Source: Poritiphilus flavus (GTDB taxonomy: Bacteria > Bacteroidota > Bacteroidia > Flavobacteriales > Flavobacteriaceae). From it: a stretch of 64,000 bases of DNA. Of this stretch, positions 54,501 to 63,361 are shown piece after piece; within the stretch, counting starts at the first letter, position 1; each line of letters opens with the position of its first letter. The stretch lies in contig NZ_WXYO01000007.1 in assembly GCF_009901585.1 (NCBI RefSeq), forward strand, positions 310,001 through 374,000, read 5' to 3'. The translations under genes and the position numbers were made by a program. The notes beneath the pieces are model-generated. The model did no database searches. It saw only the letters and a program-made list of their open reading frames with translations, and was not told where the DNA came from.

Positions 54501-54768
54501 GACCCTAGGTCATATGGAATTGTCAGGAACCCACGACAGCGATCAAAATATTGACTATTACCTGCGCATACCATGGAAAACGGTGCGAAAAGCCACCTGG
54601 CAAAAACTCTTTGGAAATAAGAAGGACTCCGTTATTCCTCAAGAGCAGGTTGATGAAATCGTAGAGGTAGACCCCGATAGAAAGACCAAATTTCTCAATC
54701 TAAAAATACGGGGTACCATAGATGATTATAAAGTTTCATTGGGTAAGAAAAAGAAAGGCAACCCCTGA
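51568..54768 (+). CDS. AsmA-like family protein
   Basis: 1066 residues. The best start is TTG at 51568: the chain then begins with a short basic segment and a signal-anchor helix (residues 9-28), whereas the nearest ATG is out of frame and stops after two codons. The rest is a long repetitive beta-rich domain ending in an AsmA-like C-terminal region (NLQGKLTSRISGNIRVYPD, GTIDDYKVSLGKK). AsmA-like proteins form long grooves that carry lipids from the inner towards the outer membrane; that role is inferred from the family. Confidence 0.82.
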   Translation: MRLKKHWKQILLVLILAPILFIGGLLLYVQNNQSEIIKGEIALLNQEYKGRITIGNSNLSLWGNFPDLSIKLYDVQIFETKADNAPLIMDVKDIYVGFNLWDMIGGNYDIHSLRVEDGVFNIVIHEDNTTNIQNSLATTTEDGAATTNIHLKKIRLKNLDLHTLDEATNTDVEKFIYDGKAGFRIRDSIIAGHIDTELELNVIKDGDTSFIRKKHFEIHTDLVFNESTGILDIAPSGIVMENGDFELAGSIDTKNDVDLDLAIKGAKPNFDMLIAFAPADVIPFLEKYKNAGEIYFNATIKGPANKGNRPAINAEFGAGKAFLENTARAKKIDNMGFKGHFTNGANRNASTMEFSLADMTASLEKGEFKGALLVKNFEAPEVDMQIDANFNLDFITDFFELQQVQNASGNIALQINFHDIVDIDQPEMALQKLNQAYYAELKVENLHLEAKELPVPLDSLNVNLRMNGKKATLKQFDLLMGNSDVSISGFLSDLPAIVHHTNTPVEAHLDITSKSLDIAELTGFSIQDSILIGYDEQVENLSLGLSFVASAKDFTESAYLPKGEFFIDSLYAELKHYPHHLHDFHADVLLDDRDLQIVDFKGYIDDSDFHFDGLVHDYAFWMQPERNGDVALDFNLISKKLRLEDVFSYKGENYVPEEYRHEIFDELALHFSSKMHYKDSSLHSIDIALDKLDTKMELHPQRFHDFKGNIRYEDDHLVINDFHGEIGSTNFNLNLNYYLGKDQTIKKRDNYLAIQADYIDYDALFNFDLNPPKSIEAGGSTTQDVAAHAAAFNIYELPFTNMRFKADIAHFIYHRIDFQNIKADLRTTPDHYLYVDTLAMDAAGGNIRLNGYFNGSDPKHIYMKPDLVLTNVDLEKLLFKFENFGQDHLVSENLQGKLTSRISGNIRVYPDLVPDLDQSSIEMEVKVLNGKLKDYDPMLALSDYMGDKNLRNVRFDTLQNRLAIDKGKINIPAMTIESTLGHMELSGTHDSDQNIDYYLRIPWKTVRKATWQKLFGNKKDSVIPQEQVDEIVEVDPDRKTKFLNLKIRGTIDDYKVSLGKKKKGNP

Positions 54769-55021
54769 TTTTAAAAGTTTTATGGAATACGAAAATATTA
54801 GAAATTATGAGGTTTACCCATTCCACACACCCACCTTCGCCATGGTTATGGCGCGCGTCGCATTACCCTCCCCTCCTATCCTTCGACTTCTCTAACGCAG
54901 TACATTATAGAACATTCAGTAAGATATTTTAAAGGTCCAACAAAAATTGGACATAAGGATGTTATTTAATAATTTCCATTCTTATCATAGAATTTAAACT
55001 ATAAATATCTCTCTGGAATTC

Positions 55022-56374
55022 ATGGCAATAAAAACATCACATTTTAAAATACTTTTCGCTTTTCTGTTATGGATACCAACGGTTTGCTCCCAGGAACAAG
55101 AATATCAGTTTCCACTCACGATTTCTGAGGACCAACGTTATTTAGAAGACCAGTCCGGAAAGACTTTCTTCTATGGTGCTGACACGGCCTGGATGCTTTT
55201 TTTAAAGCTAAACCTTGAAGAAGCTAAACACTATCTTGAGGATCGAAAAAGAAGCGGATTTACCGTGGTACAGACCATGCTCACTGGCTTTGACGGAAAC
55301 ACAGATACGGCCGGACGCCGACCCTTTGCCGACTCCAATGATTTTAGCACGGTAAATGACGAATATATGGCACATGTTCAGGAAGTTGTCAAAATAGCGG
55401 AATCCCTGAACCTGGTAATTGCCATGGTTCCCTTGTGGGCTGGGTGCTGCGGGGAAGGTTATGGAGGCCGTAATGAATTTCTCAACAATAATGGAACGGA
55501 TAAAAGCCAATGGTTTGGCGAATATCTGGCCGAAAAATTTGGGAAGTTCGATAACATATTTTGGATCATTGGTGGAGACAATGACCCGCAAACCAGTGTA
55601 GAGGAATACGATGCATTGGCCAAAGCCTTAAAAGCTAAAGCCCCACACCAGTTGATTACATATCATGCTGTATCTACGCATTCCAGCACTGATGTTTGGG
55701 ACAATCCTGATTGGCTAGATGTATCCATGATCTACACTTACTTCCGGGGTTTTAGGAAAGCATGGAACAAGAAGCAACTGGATGTTTATGAGGTAGGTTA
55801 TACGGAGTATCAAAAAACCCCGACAAGGCCATTTTTCCTTGGCGAATCCACCTATGAAAGGGAGCACGACCCTATGGGGAGCCCATTGCAGATACGAAAG
55901 CAAGCCTACTGGTCCGTTTTTTCAGGAGGTGCGGGTCATGCCTACGGTTCGGCCAATTGGAAGATCCCTCCTGAATGGAAAGAGAATCTGCAGAAATTTG
56001 AAGGTGCAAAAACCCTGGTGCATCTTAAGAATTTATTCTATTCCCTGCCATGGACCAATGTAAAACCCGATATTTCAGGCAGCTTGATCGTAAAGGGAAA
56101 TAACACCTACGCTACCAATGACTATGCAACTTCATTGATAGCTGATGACGGAGGTTTTGCATTATCATATGTGCCATCACAACGTTCTTTTACCGTGGAT
56201 CCAAAAACCTTAAAAGGCAAAACGCTTAAAGCCTATTGGTATAACCCTATTGATGGCAATGTAGATTACCAAGGCAGTTATTCCACCCAGAGCAGTATTG
56301 ATTTTACATCACCATCTACCCAGGATTGGGTCCTTGTTTTGGATGCGGGGAACACCGACTTCAGACCTAAATAA
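55022..56374 (+). CDS. Apiosidase-like glycoside hydrolase (DUF4038 type)
   Basis: A 450-residue secreted enzyme (signal ends TVCSQ). The barrel domain starts with FFYGADTAWMLFLKLNLEEA and includes VVQTMLTGFDGN, the acid/base candidate Asp186 in IIGGDNDPQ and the nucleophile candidate Glu275 in FLGESTYE. A C-terminal beta-sandwich (about 365-445, resembling the putative collagen-binding domain PF12904) follows. This is the GH140/DUF4038 architecture; characterised relatives release apiose from pectin, so a polysaccharide-degrading role is likely. Confidence 0.82.
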   Translation: MAIKTSHFKILFAFLLWIPTVCSQEQEYQFPLTISEDQRYLEDQSGKTFFYGADTAWMLFLKLNLEEAKHYLEDRKRSGFTVVQTMLTGFDGNTDTAGRRPFADSNDFSTVNDEYMAHVQEVVKIAESLNLVIAMVPLWAGCCGEGYGGRNEFLNNNGTDKSQWFGEYLAEKFGKFDNIFWIIGGDNDPQTSVEEYDALAKALKAKAPHQLITYHAVSTHSSTDVWDNPDWLDVSMIYTYFRGFRKAWNKKQLDVYEVGYTEYQKTPTRPFFLGESTYEREHDPMGSPLQIRKQAYWSVFSGGAGHAYGSANWKIPPEWKENLQKFEGAKTLVHLKNLFYSLPWTNVKPDISGSLIVKGNNTYATNDYATSLIADDGGFALSYVPSQRSFTVDPKTLKGKTLKAYWYNPIDGNVDYQGSYSTQSSIDFTSPSTQDWVLVLDAGNTDFRPK

Positions 56375-57143
56375 GTATCGAATACAGGAGCATTGAAAAT
56401 TAAAGCTCATTTTCAAAAAGTTTAAGTTAAACTTTCCAAGACTTTAAGTTAGACTTTCGGATAACAAGGTTTTCTACCAGAGATGGACGTAGGTAATTCG
56501 TGCTAGTTCTATTCTTTAAGTATCCTTTTTTGATGTTCTTTTTTGCATCGCCAAAAAAAGAACGAAAAAACGCTAGGCTGATTTTAGCTTTCTTGAAATA
56601 CTACTAAAAGTTTGCAGCCGCGCAATCCAGGCCGCTTTTGCTCTGCAAAATGCTCTATGGATTGCTTCCTACTCCTACGGCAAACTTTTCTTGATTTACT
56701 ACGAAACCTAAAATATGCCATTTCTTTCAACTAACATTTGATATCAATCCTCATTTGCATAAAAGACGAAAGCACTTCCGCTCGCAGCACCGCTATTTCT
56801 GAAAAACCTTCGGTTTACTATCATTCAAAAGCTTCATTCGAGGATTAACCTTTTTGGGCAGCATAGAAGGCAAGCTTCGTAAAGAATCGCCGAAACCCTG
56901 GAGGCGATTTAGAAGAATGACTTCGGTTTTAAAGCATTGCTTTAAAAATGCCTCTCCAAAAAGTCCCCTTTTTAGTTTCCTTTTTGGGGAAGCAAAAAGG
57001 AAAAGAAAATCCGCTAACAGCTATTTAAGCTCTAAGAGATATGAATTGGTTGTTCCGTTCTACTGTTGAATTTACCACGAGATACAATCTCGCGGTAGCG
57101 AAGGAGTTTTAAGGATATATCACAACCTCAAAAAAACCTGGGA
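56375..57143. other. Long intergenic region
   Basis: 769 bases without a convincing gene. A palindrome AAAGTTTAA-G-TTAAACTTT (56417-56435) after the hydrolase gene could terminate transcription. The stretch TGATGTTCTTTTTTGCATCG near 56533 and the block near 56950-57010 look like dispersed flavobacterial intergenic sequence. A 71-codon frame at 56854 was rejected. Confidence 0.45.
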
Positions 57144-58631
57144 CTACTGCTCCGGCACAAGCCGTATAAGTCTGCCGGGGCTTTGTACTGCAATATACAG
57201 ATATCCATCTCTACCCATTTGTGCGTCACGGACTCTGCCTATACCATCCAATAGCGTTTCATGGCCAACCACTTCGTTTCCACTCATCTTTAAACGATGC
57301 AGGTATTCGAATTTAAGTGAGCTGACGAACAGATCATTTGTCCAGTTTCCATAAAAATCGCCAGAGACAAAAGTCATTCCACATGGAGCAATAGATGGGG
57401 TCCAGTAATGTACGGGCTGTTCCATACCATCCAATTCCGTAAGATCGGTAAAGGTGGTCCCATCATAATTGATACCGTACGATATTACAGGCCATCCGTT
57501 GTTATCTCCTGCTTCCAGAAGATTGATCTCATCCCCTCCCTGGGGTCCATGTTCACCTTCCCAGATCGCTCCGGTTTCCGGATGCAAACTCATGCCCTGA
57601 GGATTACGGGTTCCATAAGTGAAAATGGAATTTACCGCTCCTGAAGTGTTATAAAACGGGTTGTCTGTAGGAATTTGACCGTCATCACGAATCCGGTGTA
57701 TTTTCCCGAGAGAATTGTCCAAGGCCTGTGGGTAAACGTCTCTTTGTCCGCGGTCTCCAACGGAAACATACAGGTATCCATTGTTATCAAACAATAACCT
57801 TGAGCCATAGTGTAAATCGCTATTCAGATATGGAAGTGCCGTAAAGATGATCTCCACCTGGCTCAGGCTGTTTCCATTGAGTACGGCTCGGGCAACTGCT
57901 GTGGTCGCTTCTGATGAATTATTGGGATTAGCCCTTGAATAAGACAAATAAACCAGGGAATTGTTTTCAAAATTTGGGTGGATTATAACGTCCAATAGCC
58001 CCCCTTGCCCTGATGAAACAATATCGGGAAGATTGTCTACTTCTACCAATTGCCCATCGGTCCGTACCAAAAACAGCCTTCCTCCCCTCTCGGTCACCAA
58101 AATTTCGCCATTGGGCAATTGCTCTATCCCCCAGGGAATACCAGGGATCTCATCCGTTATGGTTTCCAATCGAAAACTAAGATCATCTGAGGAGATCAAT
58201 CCTGATAGATCAGGGTTCTCCTCCTCCAGCATGGCTAGCGTTTTTCCTTCAATTTCGGAAAGTATATAATCCGTTAGATCCTGGATCTCCTGTTCACTAA
58301 AAGTAGCCCCGTAAGCCGGCATACCATTGTCCGTAAACCCATTGGCTATGGATTGAAACACCTCTTCAGAAGAATTGCCATAGGTCCATTCGCGTTCTAC
58401 AAATGAACTCAGGTTTTGCCCGTGGCAGCCTCCACAGTGATTTCGATAGTTGAGCGCGGCTCCTACCGGATCCACAGTTTCATTGTCCGGATCGATTTCT
58501 TCTATTGGAGACCCAGGATCTTCCGAGCTATTGCAACTGATGGTGAGGCAAAAAAGGCCAAATAGCATAAATTTCGTGTATCGCAGCTTGGCAATTAATT
58601 CATAAAACCGATTGGGGATTGTTGGGGTCAT
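57144..58631 (-). CDS. Cytochrome c / PQQ-type sugar dehydrogenase fusion lipoprotein
   Basis: 495 residues from the ATG at 58631. After a signal with a lipobox (CLTISC) comes a mono-haem cytochrome c domain with CGGCH and a distal Met region (NGMPAYGATF). Then comes a six-bladed glucose/sorbosone dehydrogenase propeller: IPWGIEQLPNGEILVTERGG, YGSRLLFDNNGYLYVSVGDRGQRD, and EGEHGPQGGDEINLLEAGDNNGWP. It would oxidise an aldose sugar in the periplasm with PQQ and hand electrons to the fused haem. No PQQ synthesis gene is visible in the window. Confidence 0.88.
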   Translation of the reverse strand: MTPTIPNRFYELIAKLRYTKFMLFGLFCLTISCNSSEDPGSPIEEIDPDNETVDPVGAALNYRNHCGGCHGQNLSSFVEREWTYGNSSEEVFQSIANGFTDNGMPAYGATFSEQEIQDLTDYILSEIEGKTLAMLEEENPDLSGLISSDDLSFRLETITDEIPGIPWGIEQLPNGEILVTERGGRLFLVRTDGQLVEVDNLPDIVSSGQGGLLDVIIHPNFENNSLVYLSYSRANPNNSSEATTAVARAVLNGNSLSQVEIIFTALPYLNSDLHYGSRLLFDNNGYLYVSVGDRGQRDVYPQALDNSLGKIHRIRDDGQIPTDNPFYNTSGAVNSIFTYGTRNPQGMSLHPETGAIWEGEHGPQGGDEINLLEAGDNNGWPVISYGINYDGTTFTDLTELDGMEQPVHYWTPSIAPCGMTFVSGDFYGNWTNDLFVSSLKFEYLHRLKMSGNEVVGHETLLDGIGRVRDAQMGRDGYLYIAVQSPGRLIRLVPEQ

Positions 58632-58859
58632 GACTAGCAATTTTTAAGTATTCATGAAAAAGCTGTAGTGTGTCGCGTCCAAAACCTTAAGAAATATAGG
58701 GATTAGGGCTAATTTTTAATACCACAGATTACATAAATAAGTACATTTATGTAACGCTTTTTATCAGAATAAAGTATTCCGTAATATCAGACATTAAAAA
58801 ACGGGAACTGCATTTGCAATTCCCGCTTGATCTCAATATGATGTCTATTAAAGTACTAC

Positions 58860-60464
58860 TTATTCCAGGGACTTTGCTTTTGCCAGGGCTTCCTCAGCTT
58901 GTTCTGTTTGTCCCAAAGCTTTTAAAGCGGTACCCAGGCCTTCCCAAAAACTGGCGTTTTCCGGAAAATTTTCCACGAAAGTACCAAATACAAAGGCTGC
59001 TGGCTGATACTGTTGCTGGTCCAACAGCATCTGCCCTACCTGGCTAAACTCTTTTTCAAAGTTGATGTGTTGGTATTTGGGATCGCGGATAATGCGATTA
59101 GCATCCGTTTTAAGCTGCTCCAGCTTTCCTTCCCCAAAAAGCTGTGTAAAATACGCCATAGGATCTATCACTGTGGTTTCAGGGTCTATGGTATCAATAA
59201 GTGATAAAACCGGATCCTGATTGGTACGATACTCCTCAAAAGTGGGCTCGGCATAAAAATTAGGTGTGGTGGCATCCGCGTTCTCCCATTGCGGCTTGTC
59301 CTGCCACCAGGCAAAGGACAAATAAGCCTTTACCCCTGAATTGGGTAGCTGCACCAATTGGTTATCACCGTAAAAGTTCTTGTTTTCCGAAGTGGGCTCC
59401 CCTACCAGGATGGCCTCCGTAAAGGTCTCCACATCATTGGTCAGGTTCTGACAGGCCGAGAAGGTGTTACGGCCAATAACGAAAAAGAAGTTCCCCTTTT
59501 TGTTCAGCTCAGGCCTGGCCATAATACCCTTCATAAAGTGGATATTGTTGTAGTTGTTACCTCCCCCATTCAAGCGAACGTCGTAGATCAGTTTCTCTAC
59601 ACCCTGGGTATCGATAAAATTAAAAAGGCGGGCATAAAAATCCTTTAAGGTCTCTTCCGGATGATCGAATACCGAGCTTTGGCGCACGTACAAGGTCTTT
59701 GTCCCTTCCAACAACTCAAAATAAAAATACTTGTCATTAAGTTGCTTCAAATAGAATGGCGTTTCCGCTGCATCGCGAACACTAAGCCAGTTCTCGTTGG
59801 GTTTGGTAAACAGATAATCGCGGGACATATCCTCCAGGGGAATGGCCGAAAAACTATGGGTAAAGCGCTTCCCGTCTTTTTCCAGGCTCAGGCTTACCTC
59901 CTGCTGTAAGGTCTCAGTAATACCCTGCGCATGCAATACGCTGGGAACCGTTAGGAAACGCAGGCCGTAACCCTTAAAGTATTGCTCGTTCTCCGCAGGA
60001 ACCACAGGCCTGATTTTGGAAAGGGCCTCCTCAATAGGCATTCCATTGATGGCCAAAACTTTGGCGCCTAAAGCTTTAGAATCGTCCTTTTGCACTCCTT
60101 CAACGTGGATACCGTCCTTAAAATGATAGAGGTTCACTGCTAGGACGGCATCCTTGGCCAGGGTACTGAATGGAACTTGGGTATGGCCGTATTCAAAGGC
60201 AGATACCATTCGGCTCAGTCCTACTTTGATCTCGTGTTCTGCCAGGCTTGGGATTTCGGCTCTAAGATCCGCAACCTGCTTGTCCCAGGCCTCCTGAGTG
60301 ATCTTTTTAAACAAAAAGGGATATTCCGAATGTACTTGTTCTTGTAAATAGTCCAGATCGGCCTGCCATTGTTCTGCGGTAAGCTTCTCTTGCGCTATAG
60401 CATTGTTTGTTAAGGTGATGGATAATACGACTAGTAGTATTGATTTAAAGATGTTGGTTTTCAT
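58860..60464 (-). CDS. Secreted S41-like peptidase with TPR tail
   Basis: A 534-residue exported protein (signal ends AIAQ). An N-terminal helical region is followed by an S41 (tail-specific protease) fold: VEKLIYDVRLNGGGNN, and NTFSACQN with the candidate nucleophile Ser. The last 70 residues form a TPR-like helical pair (YQPAAFVFGTFVENFPENA, then ALKALGQTEQAEEALAKAK). Substrate unknown. No PDZ domain is evident, unlike CtpA-type proteases. Confidence 0.82.
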   Translation of the reverse strand: MKTNIFKSILLVVLSITLTNNAIAQEKLTAEQWQADLDYLQEQVHSEYPFLFKKITQEAWDKQVADLRAEIPSLAEHEIKVGLSRMVSAFEYGHTQVPFSTLAKDAVLAVNLYHFKDGIHVEGVQKDDSKALGAKVLAINGMPIEEALSKIRPVVPAENEQYFKGYGLRFLTVPSVLHAQGITETLQQEVSLSLEKDGKRFTHSFSAIPLEDMSRDYLFTKPNENWLSVRDAAETPFYLKQLNDKYFYFELLEGTKTLYVRQSSVFDHPEETLKDFYARLFNFIDTQGVEKLIYDVRLNGGGNNYNNIHFMKGIMARPELNKKGNFFFVIGRNTFSACQNLTNDVETFTEAILVGEPTSENKNFYGDNQLVQLPNSGVKAYLSFAWWQDKPQWENADATTPNFYAEPTFEEYRTNQDPVLSLIDTIDPETTVIDPMAYFTQLFGEGKLEQLKTDANRIIRDPKYQHINFEKEFSQVGQMLLDQQQYQPAAFVFGTFVENFPENASFWEGLGTALKALGQTEQAEEALAKAKSLE

Positions 60465-60698
60465 AATTTTGTCTCATTTTATGTATTTGAGTGCAAGTAA
60501 CAATGTTTGTTACAATTTTCAGCCTACATTTTTTTGAACTATCATTTTCTATGGTTGAAATAGCGCCTGGGGCTTTTGGATAAAAAAATACCTCTATGTA
60601 GTTTTTACGCCGCTGAGAAACATCTTCAGGACAATTCACAGAATTTTAAGACTGCCCAATTCATAAATCGCGAATTTCCCGATTAAAATCCAAGGAAC

Positions 60699-61205
60699 AT
60701 GAACCGGAAATCATTTATTAAAAAAAATCTCTTTCTGAGTGGCCTTTTTCTGGCTGCTCCCATAACAGTATTGGCTCGTAAGGATGGTCCAAATGAGGTA
60801 TTTGATGCAGAACTAATCAGTGAGTTTGTATTTGCGGCCCACAAAAGCCTGGATGAAACAAAGAAGATCATTGAAAAATACCCCCTGCTCTTAAACTGTA
60901 CCAGCCAACTCAAAAAAGGCGATTTTGAAACTGCTGTCGGGGGTGCTTCACATATGGGAAGAAAGGATATTGCGGATCTACTGGTGGCTAAAGGGGCCCG
61001 ACTTGATATTTTTAACTATGCTTTTTTAGGATATGATGATTTTGTAAAAAAACTCATCACGGATTATCCACAATTATTGAAGGCCCCTGGGCCACATGGC
61101 TTTACCCTTTTGCATCATGCCCAGGTAGGAAACAGAGATGACCTGGCAGATTGGCTACAATCCCAGGGACTGACTGAAACTTTTTTTAAGGGTGCATTTG
61201 GATAA
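60699..61205 (+). CDS. Exported ankyrin-repeat protein
   Basis: 168 residues with an N-terminal signal (NRKSFIKKNLFLSGLFLAAP, Tat-like but with only one arginine). Two or three ankyrin-like units follow: ETAVGGASHMGRKDIADLLV, KGARLDIFNYAFLGYDDFVK and GFTLLHHAQVGNRDDLADWL. Ankyrin repeats bind partner proteins. Role unknown. Upstream of a LytTR regulator by 67 bases. Confidence 0.75.
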   Translation: MNRKSFIKKNLFLSGLFLAAPITVLARKDGPNEVFDAELISEFVFAAHKSLDETKKIIEKYPLLLNCTSQLKKGDFETAVGGASHMGRKDIADLLVAKGARLDIFNYAFLGYDDFVKKLITDYPQLLKAPGPHGFTLLHHAQVGNRDDLADWLQSQGLTETFFKGAFG

Positions 61206-61272
61206 CAGTCAGGATTAGATCTATGAAAAACGCTTTTGGTATATTTAAAGGTTGAATTAATTCTGCATTCTC

Positions 61273-62010
61273 ATGCCTTTGATTTCCGATAACAGGCGGT
61301 TTTATCTCTTTTCAACTCTGTTGTTGCTGGTCTTTTTTATAATAGCCTTTTTCCAAAATTTTATAAAGTATAGCAATCACAGCAGCTACAGTGTTTGGAC
61401 CACCATCATATACCTGTCGGTGCTTTTATTTCTTTTTGTTCCCGTGTTGATCGCTTGTGTGCGAGTGCTTCAATACTTCAAGGCGCGTTATTTGGAATGG
61501 TACTGGTATCTGAGTATAGGATTGGCACTATTTACCTTGGCCGTATTCTTTGTTGTATCCAATGTAATCCTCCACAGTGTTGGTTTTTTTGATTCGTATT
61601 TGGACGCCAATTTTGTGCGGTATTACTTTGGAAGAGAGGCCCTGTTCCATCTGATCTTGATTGTATTAGCTACCTTTTTCGTGTATTACCGAACCACCGT
61701 ATCACAGAAATTGCAGGTCTATAAGGGAAGGAAAAAATTGACCATCGGCGTTGATCTGGTTCATTGGATAGAAGTTGAAGGGCACTATCTCAACTTCTAT
61801 ACAGCGACTGATAGTTATATAAAAAGGGAGCGCATTGGTGTAATGGCCAAACGACTATCGCCTGAATTTATCCGGATCCATAGAAAGTTTCTGGTAAACA
61901 AGAACCAAATTGCTTCAAAAGAAAAAGAAAAGCGGGATGAGTATGTTGTTCTTAGTTCAGGAAAACGTTTGAAAATAGGGCCTTCTTATAGCAAAAAAGT
62001 TACATTTTAG
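61273..62010 (+). CDS. Membrane-anchored LytTR family regulator
   Basis: A 245-residue protein: four hydrophobic helices in the first 145 residues, then a LytTR DNA-binding domain (about 155-243): VHWIEVEGHYLNFYTATDSYIKRERIGVM and PEFIRIHRKFLVNKNQIAS. No receiver domain is present, so signal input is likely through the membrane part, as in other flavobacterial membrane-LytTR regulators. Target genes unknown. Confidence 0.85.
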   Translation: MPLISDNRRFYLFSTLLLLVFFIIAFFQNFIKYSNHSSYSVWTTIIYLSVLLFLFVPVLIACVRVLQYFKARYLEWYWYLSIGLALFTLAVFFVVSNVILHSVGFFDSYLDANFVRYYFGREALFHLILIVLATFFVYYRTTVSQKLQVYKGRKKLTIGVDLVHWIEVEGHYLNFYTATDSYIKRERIGVMAKRLSPEFIRIHRKFLVNKNQIASKEKEKRDEYVVLSSGKRLKIGPSYSKKVTF

Positions 62011-62040
62011 ACCGGCACTCACCTATCGAACCAATTATTG

Positions 62041-62814
62041 TTATAACTCACGGATCTTCATATTGCGGAACCAAGCCTCAAAATACCAGTTCTGAAGCGC
62101 GATTTTTCCTTTTGTAGCCTTTCCAAAAGCCGGGGCGTCCTTAAAACCGGAGCTGGCAATCTTAGTTGTCCAGGCTGGTGACCTTAGATCTTCTTCCGCG
62201 GTCAGCTTTCCATTGAGGTAAAATTGGATCTTTCCATCTTGCTGAATGATCCTGGCGGTATTCCATTGTCCGGTAGGATTGGCCTCAACCTGGTTCAACT
62301 GAGGGGATATACCCCAGAGGCAACCGGGGCGTTTTAAAGGTGTTTTTGTATCCATATGTGCAGGCTCCAGGAGTTGGTATTCCGGTCCGGTCTGATAGGT
62401 AGCCTTATACCGCGGAGACTCCTGTACATTGATAAAAACACCTCCGTTTCCGCGCAGGGCCATCTGCCATTCAAATACTAGCTCGTAATCTTCGTATTCT
62501 TTATCGGTAACCAAATCCCCAAAGACTTTAGATTCATCGGTAGCATTGCAAAAAATAGTGCCTTCCCGTACTTCCCAGGCCGAAAATCGGGTGGAGTCCG
62601 GCTTATTGAAAAGATGCCAGCCGTCAAGGCTTTTACCGTCAAAAAGTAAGGTCCAACCCTGCTCTTTTTCAATATCGTGTAATTGATTGTGCACCTTGTT
62701 TTTAATGGCAAGTTCCTTGGAACGTTCAATCTGGAATTTGTCTTTTTTGTCCGTCTTGCAAGAGACCCCTATTAGTAGTGGAATCAGTAATAGGAATAGG
62801 AAATTTCGAATCAT
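62041..62814 (-). CDS. DUF1080 (3-keto-disaccharide hydrolase) lipoprotein
   Basis: A 257-residue lipoprotein (lipobox LLIGVSC). A DUF1080 jelly-roll domain covers about residues 50-255: GWTLLFDGKSLDGWHLF, EDYELVFEWQMALRGNGGVFIN and GRIIQ/QFYLNGKLTAEE-type strands. Characterised relatives bind or hydrolyse 3-keto-glycosides; activity here is a family inference. Convergent with the LytTR gene. Confidence 0.85.
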   Translation of the reverse strand: MIRNFLFLLLIPLLIGVSCKTDKKDKFQIERSKELAIKNKVHNQLHDIEKEQGWTLLFDGKSLDGWHLFNKPDSTRFSAWEVREGTIFCNATDESKVFGDLVTDKEYEDYELVFEWQMALRGNGGVFINVQESPRYKATYQTGPEYQLLEPAHMDTKTPLKRPGCLWGISPQLNQVEANPTGQWNTARIIQQDGKIQFYLNGKLTAEEDLRSPAWTTKIASSGFKDAPAFGKATKGKIALQNWYFEAWFRNMKIREL

Positions 62815-62961
62815 TGTTTATTAATATCGTTGAGATGGTTTATGGTTAGGTTGAACCATCAAATCCTGATTTCTTCATGCAATCAAAATTCTTTGGGACT
62901 CCTAAAATAGCAAAATTGTCCACCATCTCGCTGAAACTGGCAAACATCCGCAGGATAATCG

Positions 62962-63255
62962 CTAAAACGTGGAATTCATCATAACATAGCCTGCAATAAG
63001 GTTTGCAAGGATAAACGCAATTCCAAATATGTATTTAAACCTAGGTTTTATCGCAATGAGGACCACATAAACAAGCAATGATAATAAGCCTATTAATCCT
63101 GGAATAATGATGTATATAAAACCACCATGGCCAGAACTTGGAGAAATGTCTGCCATTAAAGCAATGGAAATTGAAAGGATTATAGAAATGAATATTAAGG
63201 CTATGAAGGTCATGCTGACTTCATCAAAACTTTTTGGTGGTTGTTTTGTATTCAT
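62962..63255 (-). CDS. Small three-helix membrane protein
   Basis: 97 residues from the ATG at 63255 (MNTKQPPKSFDEV); the frame continues upstream 12 codons to an ATG at 63291 that adds a hydrophilic piece. Three hydrophobic helices (TFIALIFISIILSISIAL, FIYIIIPGLIGLLSLLVYVV, YIFGIAFILANLIAGYVM). No family recognised. Function unknown. Confidence 0.55.
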   Translation of the reverse strand: MNTKQPPKSFDEVSMTFIALIFISIILSISIALMADISPSSGHGGFIYIIIPGLIGLLSLLVYVVLIAIKPRFKYIFGIAFILANLIAGYVMMNSTF

Positions 63256-63361
63256 TGGTTGTATCTTCCTAAGAACCATAAGCCCGCCCAATTAGAAACC
63301 AAGTCCTTCAGACAGGCTTTCCACTATACCTTGAGAAAATCTGTAAAAATAATTCCAAATA

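Noticed and set aside
56854-57069. 71-codon frame with a Lys/Arg-rich end
   Set aside because: Lies in a long non-coding gap on sequence resembling dispersed flavobacterial intergenic repeats; no homologous pattern recognised.
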